From Gemmatimonadota bacterium (GTDB lineage: Bacteria; Gemmatimonadota; Gemmatimonadetes; Longimicrobiales; UBA6960): a stretch of 9,140 nucleotides of DNA. Numbering within the stretch: the first letter of the stretch is position 1; each line of letters opens with the position of its first letter. The position numbers and the translations under genes were made by a program. The DNA lies in contig JAHWKH010000076.1 in assembly GCA_019347995.1 (NCBI GenBank), forward strand, positions 1 through 9,140, given 5' to 3'. The notes under the pieces are model-generated. The model was not told the origin of the DNA. It searched no databases and saw nothing but the letters and a program-made list of their open reading frames with translations. Of the stretch, positions 5,587 to 9,140 are shown one piece after another.

Positions 5587-6168
5587 TCAGCGGTCTTCGA
5601 GAAACGCGGCGATCGAGTCCGGGGGGTGGAGCCCCTCCAGGCTGCGCGCCCCGGCCAGCAGGGTCGGAACCCCCCGGATGCCCAGGCGTTCCGCCGCGGC
5701 GCGCCCTTCTTCCACCGCCCCGGCATGCTTGTCGACGTCGAGCGTGGCCCGGGTGTCGGTCCAGTCCAGGCCGTGGGTCCGGCCCATCTCGGCGAGGACG
5801 TCCACGCGACCGATGTCGCGCCCCTCCACCAGGAAGGCGTGGAAGAGGGAGCGGTGCACCGGCTCGAAGAGGTCGTGGCCGCGCGCGTGGTGGGCCAGCT
5901 CGTGCGCCTTCCGGGTCCAGGGCACGAGCGAGGGCGCCGCCGCCAGCTCCAGCCCGTCCCCCCGGGCGGCCTCGGCCATGTCGGTCCAGTACTTCAGCCA
6001 CGCGGGATCCTCGGGGTCCAGCAGGGGGGCGGGGGGCGGGCGGAGCTCGAAGGGACGGCGGCGGACGACGACGCCCAGCGCGGACTCCACCTCGGCGAGG
6101 CGGCGCTCCACGAGCAGCGACGCCGGATCCACGTAGTCGAAGAAGAGCTGGGCGGGGGCGTCGGGCAT
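5587..6168 (-). CDS. DsbA/FrnE-like thioredoxin-fold protein lacking all cysteines
   Basis: 193 residues from the ATG at 6168-6166. The N-terminal strand LFFDYVDPASLLVERRL (8-24) aligns with the DsbA-family 'F-x-D-x-x-CPWCY' site, but the two active-site cysteines are D14 and S17. The helical insertion and the C-terminal GIRGVPTLLAG (164-173) are in place, with the expected cis-proline P168. The protein contains no cysteine, so it cannot be a disulfide oxidoreductase. Related folds without CXXC include 2-hydroxychromene-2-carboxylate isomerases (glutathione-dependent kappa-class GST relatives, with a Ser-Pro site), so a glutathione or binding role is possible. There is no signal peptide, so it is likely cytoplasmic. 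It is the first gene of the minus-strand operon. The upstream open frame would overlap the divergent aminotransferase, and no clear Shine-Dalgarno site was found. Confidence 0.8.
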   Translation of the reverse strand: MPDAPAQLFFDYVDPASLLVERRLAEVESALGVVVRRRPFELRPPPAPLLDPEDPAWLKYWTDMAEAARGDGLELAAAPSLVPWTRKAHELAHHARGHDLFEPVHRSLFHAFLVEGRDIGRVDVLAEMGRTHGLDWTDTRATLDVDKHAGAVEEGRAAAERLGIRGVPTLLAGARSLEGLHPPDSIAAFLEDR

Positions 6169-6223
6169 GGCGCCGAATCTGCCCGGACCGACGGGAGCGA
6201 GCAACGCCGCGGGGGCCCTCGCC

Positions 6224-6253
6224 TTGATGGGGCCGGTGGGGCCTCTCGATATT
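6224..6253 (+). promoter_or_regulatory. Candidate promoter for the aminotransferase-methyltransferase pair
   Basis: TTGATG (6224-6229), an 18-nt spacer, then GATATT (6248-6253); each is 4/6 to the sigma-70 consensus. It would give a leader of about 30 nt. This is the only AT-rich spot in the 121-nt divergent spacer. Found by eye only. Confidence 0.45.
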
Positions 6254-6289
6254 CCCCCACCCACGAGGACGACCCCAACGGAACCGACC

Positions 6290-7477
6290 ATGGCCTTCAG
6301 CGCGAACATCGAGCGCCTCCAGCCCTCCGCCACCATCGCCGTCTCGTCCCTGGCGAAGCAACTGCGCCGCGAGGGGCGCCCGGTGATCGGCCTCAGCGCG
6401 GGCGAGCCCGATTTCGACACCCCCGGCTGGGTCGCCGAGGCGGCCACGGCCGGCATCCGGCAGGGGATGACGCGCTATACCCCCGCGGCCGGCATGCCGG
6501 AGCTGCGTCAGGCCATCGCCGGCTCCCTCTCGCAGCGCGCCGGCCGCGACATCGACCCCGACGGGGTGGTGGTGACGGCCGGCGCGAAGCAGGCCCTCTT
6601 CAACGCCTGCTTCTGTCTCTTCGGACCGGGCGACGAGGTGCTGGTGGCGGCGCCGTACTGGACCAGCCATCCCGAGATCGTGACGCTGGCCCGGGCCGAG
6701 CCGGTGCCGGTGCGGGGCGCGGAGGAGGACGGCTTCAAGCTCACGCCGGCGGTCCTGGACCGGGCCGCCAGCGGGCGCACGCGCGGGCTCATCTACAGCT
6801 CTCCCTCCAACCCTTCGGGGGCGGTCTATTCCCGGGAGGAGCTGACGGCGCTGGCGGAGTGGGCCCGCGACCGCGACGTGTGGCTGATCGCCGACGAGAT
6901 CTACCGCTACATCCACTTCGGCGACGGGCCCGCCCCCGGGCTCCTGGAGCTGGACCCCGCCGCGCTGGGGCCGCACGTCCTCGTGGACGGCGCGTCCAAG
7001 GCCTTCGCCATGACGGGCTGGCGGATCGGCTACTCGTATTCGGAGGTCGAGGTGGCCCGGAAGATGACCGCGCTCCAGAGCCACGTCTCCTCGAACGCGG
7101 CCACCCCCTCGCAGGTCGCCGCGCTGGCGGCCTTCCGCAATCCCGACCACATCGAGATCGACATCGGCAACATGCTCGACGCGTTCCGCCGCCGCCGCGA
7201 CCTGGTGGTGGACCTCTTCGAGGAGCTGCTGCCCGACTTCCCCTACGTCGAGCCGCAGGGCGCCTTCTACCTCTTCTTCCGCGTGGACGCCGCCTTCGAC
7301 GGGGACGTCGCGGACGCGGCGGCGTTCTGCACCCGGCTGCTCGAGGAGACGGGCGTGGCGGTCGTGCCCGGCAACGCGTTCGGCGACGGCCGCTGGGTGC
7401 GCCTGAGCTACGCGGTGTCCGACGCCGTGCTGGAGGACGGCATCCGCCGGATGGCGGGCATGCTGGCGAAGCGATGA
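6290..7477 (+). CDS. Class I/II PLP-dependent aminotransferase (aspartate aminotransferase-like)
   Basis: 395 residues, the usual length for fold-type I aminotransferases. It transfers an amino group from an amino acid to a 2-oxo acid using pyridoxal phosphate in the cytoplasm. Landmarks are GLSAGEPDFDTP (34-45), PYW (122-124) stacking on PLP, SNPSG with N174, ADEIY with D202 (pyridine N contact), SKAFAMTGWR with the Schiff-base Lys K237 and R245, and WVRLSYA with R371, which should bind the substrate alpha-carboxylate. This pattern is that of the bacterial Asp/aromatic aminotransferase group common outside enterobacteria. Exact substrate is not decidable from sequence. The ATG at 6290 is chosen by the family N terminus (SANIERLQPSATIAVSSLAKQLRREG); the ribosome-binding site is poor, with GAGG 21 nt upstream being too far. 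Its TGA overlaps the ATG of the methyltransferase gene. Confidence 0.93.
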   Translation: MAFSANIERLQPSATIAVSSLAKQLRREGRPVIGLSAGEPDFDTPGWVAEAATAGIRQGMTRYTPAAGMPELRQAIAGSLSQRAGRDIDPDGVVVTAGAKQALFNACFCLFGPGDEVLVAAPYWTSHPEIVTLARAEPVPVRGAEEDGFKLTPAVLDRAASGRTRGLIYSSPSNPSGAVYSREELTALAEWARDRDVWLIADEIYRYIHFGDGPAPGLLELDPAALGPHVLVDGASKAFAMTGWRIGYSYSEVEVARKMTALQSHVSSNAATPSQVAALAAFRNPDHIEIDIGNMLDAFRRRRDLVVDLFEELLPDFPYVEPQGAFYLFFRVDAAFDGDVADAAAFCTRLLEETGVAVVPGNAFGDGRWVRLSYAVSDAVLEDGIRRMAGMLAKR

Positions 7478-8247
7478 GCGGGGGCGAGGAGCCGGGCGGG
7501 CGGCAGGTTCCCCCCACGGCCGGAGCGCTGCCGCCGGACGGGGAGCCGCGCCGGGGCGACGGCACCGGCCCGCCCCGCGACGCGCTGGAGGCCTGGGCCG
7601 ACGAGCTCTTCACCCGCGAGCCGCCCCTCCTGGTCGAGCTGCGGACCGAGATGGAGGCGCGGGGCTTCCCCCTCATCCAGGTGCCGGCCCGGACCGGGCT
7701 GCTCCTGCGCATCCTGGTGACCGCCTCGGGCGCCCGACAGATCCTCGAGATCGGCACCCTGGGCGGGTACTCGGCGATCTGGATGGGCGGGGCGCTGCCG
7801 CCGGACGGTCGGCTCCTCACGCTGGAGAAGAGCCCGGAGCACGCCTCCCTAGCGCGCGACTTCGTCGGCCGCGCCGGCCTGGGCGAGCGGGTCGAGGTCC
7901 GGGAGGGCGTCGCCGCCGAGCTGCTCCCCGAGATCGGGCCGGAGCGTTCCTTCGACCTCGTCTTCCTGGACGCCGACAAGGAGAGCTACACGGGGTATCT
8001 GGAGCACGCCCGCCGGCTGCTGCGCCCCGGCGGGCTGGTGGTGGCCGACAACGCGTTCTGGCAGGGGCGCGTCCTGGAGGAGGAGCCGGAGGACGCTTCC
8101 ACCCGCGGCATCGTGTCGTTCGACCGCGCGCTCGCCGACGCCGAAGACTTCATCGCCACCATCCTGCCGGTGGGGGACGGGGTGGCGGTGGGGGTCTACG
8201 CCCCGGCCAGCGCTTCCTCCGCGGCCGCCAGCGTCCGACCCACGTAG
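7474..8247 (+). CDS. Class I SAM-dependent O-methyltransferase (Methyltransf_3/COMT-like)
   Basis: 257 residues, starting in an ATGA overlap with the aminotransferase, so probably translationally coupled. It transfers a methyl group from SAM to a hydroxyl, typically of a catechol-type substrate, with a divalent metal. Motif I is LEIGTLGGYSA (91-101); the acidic residue ending beta-2 is E118; metal and catalytic residues fit D166-A-D168-K169 and D192-N193 (ADNAFWQGRV), followed by the family's ILPVGDGVAVG end. Two features are unusual. Residues 1-34 are Gly/Pro-rich with no resemblance to the family, which normally begins near the DALEAWADELF helix. The C-terminal Ala/Ser-rich tail (about 244-257) is coded within the 3' end of the opposite-strand kinase gene. 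The shared operon hints at amino-acid-derived phenolic substrates, but this is speculation. Confidence 0.9.
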   Translation: MSGGEEPGGRQVPPTAGALPPDGEPRRGDGTGPPRDALEAWADELFTREPPLLVELRTEMEARGFPLIQVPARTGLLLRILVTASGARQILEIGTLGGYSAIWMGGALPPDGRLLTLEKSPEHASLARDFVGRAGLGERVEVREGVAAELLPEIGPERSFDLVFLDADKESYTGYLEHARRLLRPGGLVVADNAFWQGRVLEEEPEDASTRGIVSFDRALADAEDFIATILPVGDGVAVGVYAPASASSAAASVRPT

Positions 8248-9110
8248 CCGCTCCCGAACAGGTTCACGTGCACCAGCAGGTAGTAGAGCTGGTAGCACGC
8301 CCTGCGGTGGGAGCGGTAGGCCGGCGCCAGGCCGCGTGCCTCCTGGTAGGCCTCCAGATGGCCGGCGGGGAAGCCTCCGAAGAGCTCGCTCATGGCCAGG
8401 TCCACCTCGCCGTGGCCCCGGTACACCGCAGGGTCGATGATCACCGGCTCGCCCTCCGGTCCGGGATAGGCGTTGCCGCCCCACAGGTCGCCGTGGAGGA
8501 GGCACGGCCCGTCGGCGCCGGCGCCCGAAAGCACGTCGTCGAGCCGGTCCAGGAGGCGGTCTAGGACCGCGCCGCGGGCGGAGGCCAGGTGCCCCCCGTC
8601 GCGGGCGCGGCGGAGCTGGGGGAGGAGCCGACGCTCGCGCCAGAACGACGTCCAGTCCGCCTCACCGCCGTTGGCCTGCGGGAGCGAGCCGATGAAGTTG
8701 TCGCGCTCCCACCCCCACCCGCCGTCGCCGGCCTCGTGCAGGGCGGCGAGCCCTCGGCCCATGGCCCCGGCGTAGCCGGGTCCGGGACGGCCCTGGGGGA
8801 CCAGCTCGAGGAGGAGCCACTGGGCGCCGCCGGACGCGCCGTGCCCGAGCATCTCCGGCACCCGCAGCGCCGCGGCGGCCCGCAGCGCCTCCAGGCCGTC
8901 GGCCTCGGCCGCCATCATGCCGGCCGGCGCGTCGGCGTTCCACTTGAGGAAGAAGGCGTCGCCGTCCCCCGTCTCCACCCGCGCCGACGGGTTGATGCAC
9001 CCCCCGCCGAGAGAGGAGGCGCCGGCGATGGGAGAGGGCCGGCCGCGGGCCTGCCCGAGGGCCTCCTCCACCGAGCGGCGCACGCCGCCCGGGATGCCCG
9101 CGGCGCTCAA
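8196..9110 (-). CDS. Fructosamine-3-kinase family protein
   Basis: 304 residues, close to the family norm of about 290. Fructosamine/ribulosamine 3-kinases phosphorylate sugars attached to protein amino groups so that the adduct falls off (deglycation). Motifs seen are LGGGCINPSARV (34-45), FFLKWN with K56, AAEADGLEAL (E69), WGWERDNFIGSLPQ.N (132-147), W.SFWRERRLLPQL (153-166), LLHGDLWGGN with catalytic D208 and N213, IDPAVYRGHGEVDLAM with metal-binding D226, and YYLLVHVNLFGSGY. The first codon is TTG (9110-9108); no in-frame ATG exists nearby, and the next candidates are GTG codons at residues 10 and 14. The TTG overlaps a TGA of another frame (TTGA), which suggests coupling to a gene beyond the window. 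Its last 52 nt overlap the convergent methyltransferase gene. Confidence 0.93.
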   Translation of the reverse strand: MSAAGIPGGVRRSVEEALGQARGRPSPIAGASSLGGGCINPSARVETGDGDAFFLKWNADAPAGMMAAEADGLEALRAAAALRVPEMLGHGASGGAQWLLLELVPQGRPGPGYAGAMGRGLAALHEAGDGGWGWERDNFIGSLPQANGGEADWTSFWRERRLLPQLRRARDGGHLASARGAVLDRLLDRLDDVLSGAGADGPCLLHGDLWGGNAYPGPEGEPVIIDPAVYRGHGEVDLAMSELFGGFPAGHLEAYQEARGLAPAYRSHRRACYQLYYLLVHVNLFGSGYVGRTLAAAEEALAGA

Positions 9111-9140
9111 CCTGACCGGCCCATCACCGCCCTCCCTCCC
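9107..9140 (-). other. Possible 3' end of an upstream minus-strand gene
   Basis: From the right edge one minus-strand frame stays open for 10 codons and ends in TGA at 9109-9107, forming TTGA with the kinase start. This geometry is typical of coupled operon genes, but the fragment is too short to show coding by itself. Confidence 0.25.

Noticed and set aside
5564..7150. N-terminal extension of the 100-residue protein's frame
   Set aside because: It runs antisense through the aminotransferase and across the DsbA-like gene, with shadow-type composition. The protein-like sequence begins at the Met at 5563.
5581..8247. Very long plus-strand open frame upstream of the methyltransferase
   Set aside because: Only the part from 7474 encodes a recognisable protein. 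The rest is Arg/Gly/Pro-rich shadow sequence antisense to the DsbA-like gene and out of frame with the aminotransferase, an effect of high GC.
1..9140. CRISPR array, tRNA, rRNA, insertion sequence or attachment site
   Set aside because: No direct-repeat array, no cloverleaf-like or rRNA-like segment, and no transposase or integrase motif was found in either strand by eye.

Overview
The window is very GC-rich DNA (about 70% by eye), densely coded, with NNC/NNG-dominated codons. The organism is probably a Gemmatimonadota bacterium or a close environmental relative. The main clue is the 6-bladed-propeller-like protein at the left edge, which carries the G-x-G-x-GPGE motif common in that phylum. 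This assignment is inference; no rRNA or phylogenetic marker is present. No tRNA, rRNA, CRISPR array, insertion sequence or phage gene was seen.

Left part (1-1963). A secreted or anchored propeller-like protein runs off the left edge on the minus strand. Upstream of it, also on the minus strand, is a small secreted protein with six cysteines (GTG start, strong Shine-Dalgarno). It is followed by an 11-bp stem-loop terminator. A 355-nt divergent spacer with a 9-bp hairpin separates it from a 65-residue membrane protein on the plus strand. That gene converges on a two-TM potassium channel with an RCK/TrkA-type NAD-binding domain, with an inverted repeat between them.

Middle (1964-6168). The channel gene (minus) is divergent from an HU-type DNA-binding protein gene (plus). 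HU converges on a three-gene minus-strand operon, in transcription order: a cysteine-free DsbA/FrnE-like thioredoxin-fold protein, a 100-residue protein of unknown function, and a DEAD-box helicase-like protein. The helicase-like protein has lost its catalytic motifs but keeps a clear DbpA-type RNA-binding domain. The last two genes overlap in a TGATG and are probably translationally coupled. The operon therefore holds two apparent pseudoenzymes around one unknown protein, and is the most interesting part of the window.

Right part (6169-9140). Divergent from that operon, a class I PLP aminotransferase is coupled by an ATGA overlap to a class I SAM-dependent O-methyltransferase. The methyltransferase gene ends inside the 3' end of a convergent fructosamine-3-kinase-family gene (52-nt overlap). 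The kinase gene starts with TTG in a TTGA overlap with what may be the end of another gene beyond the right edge.
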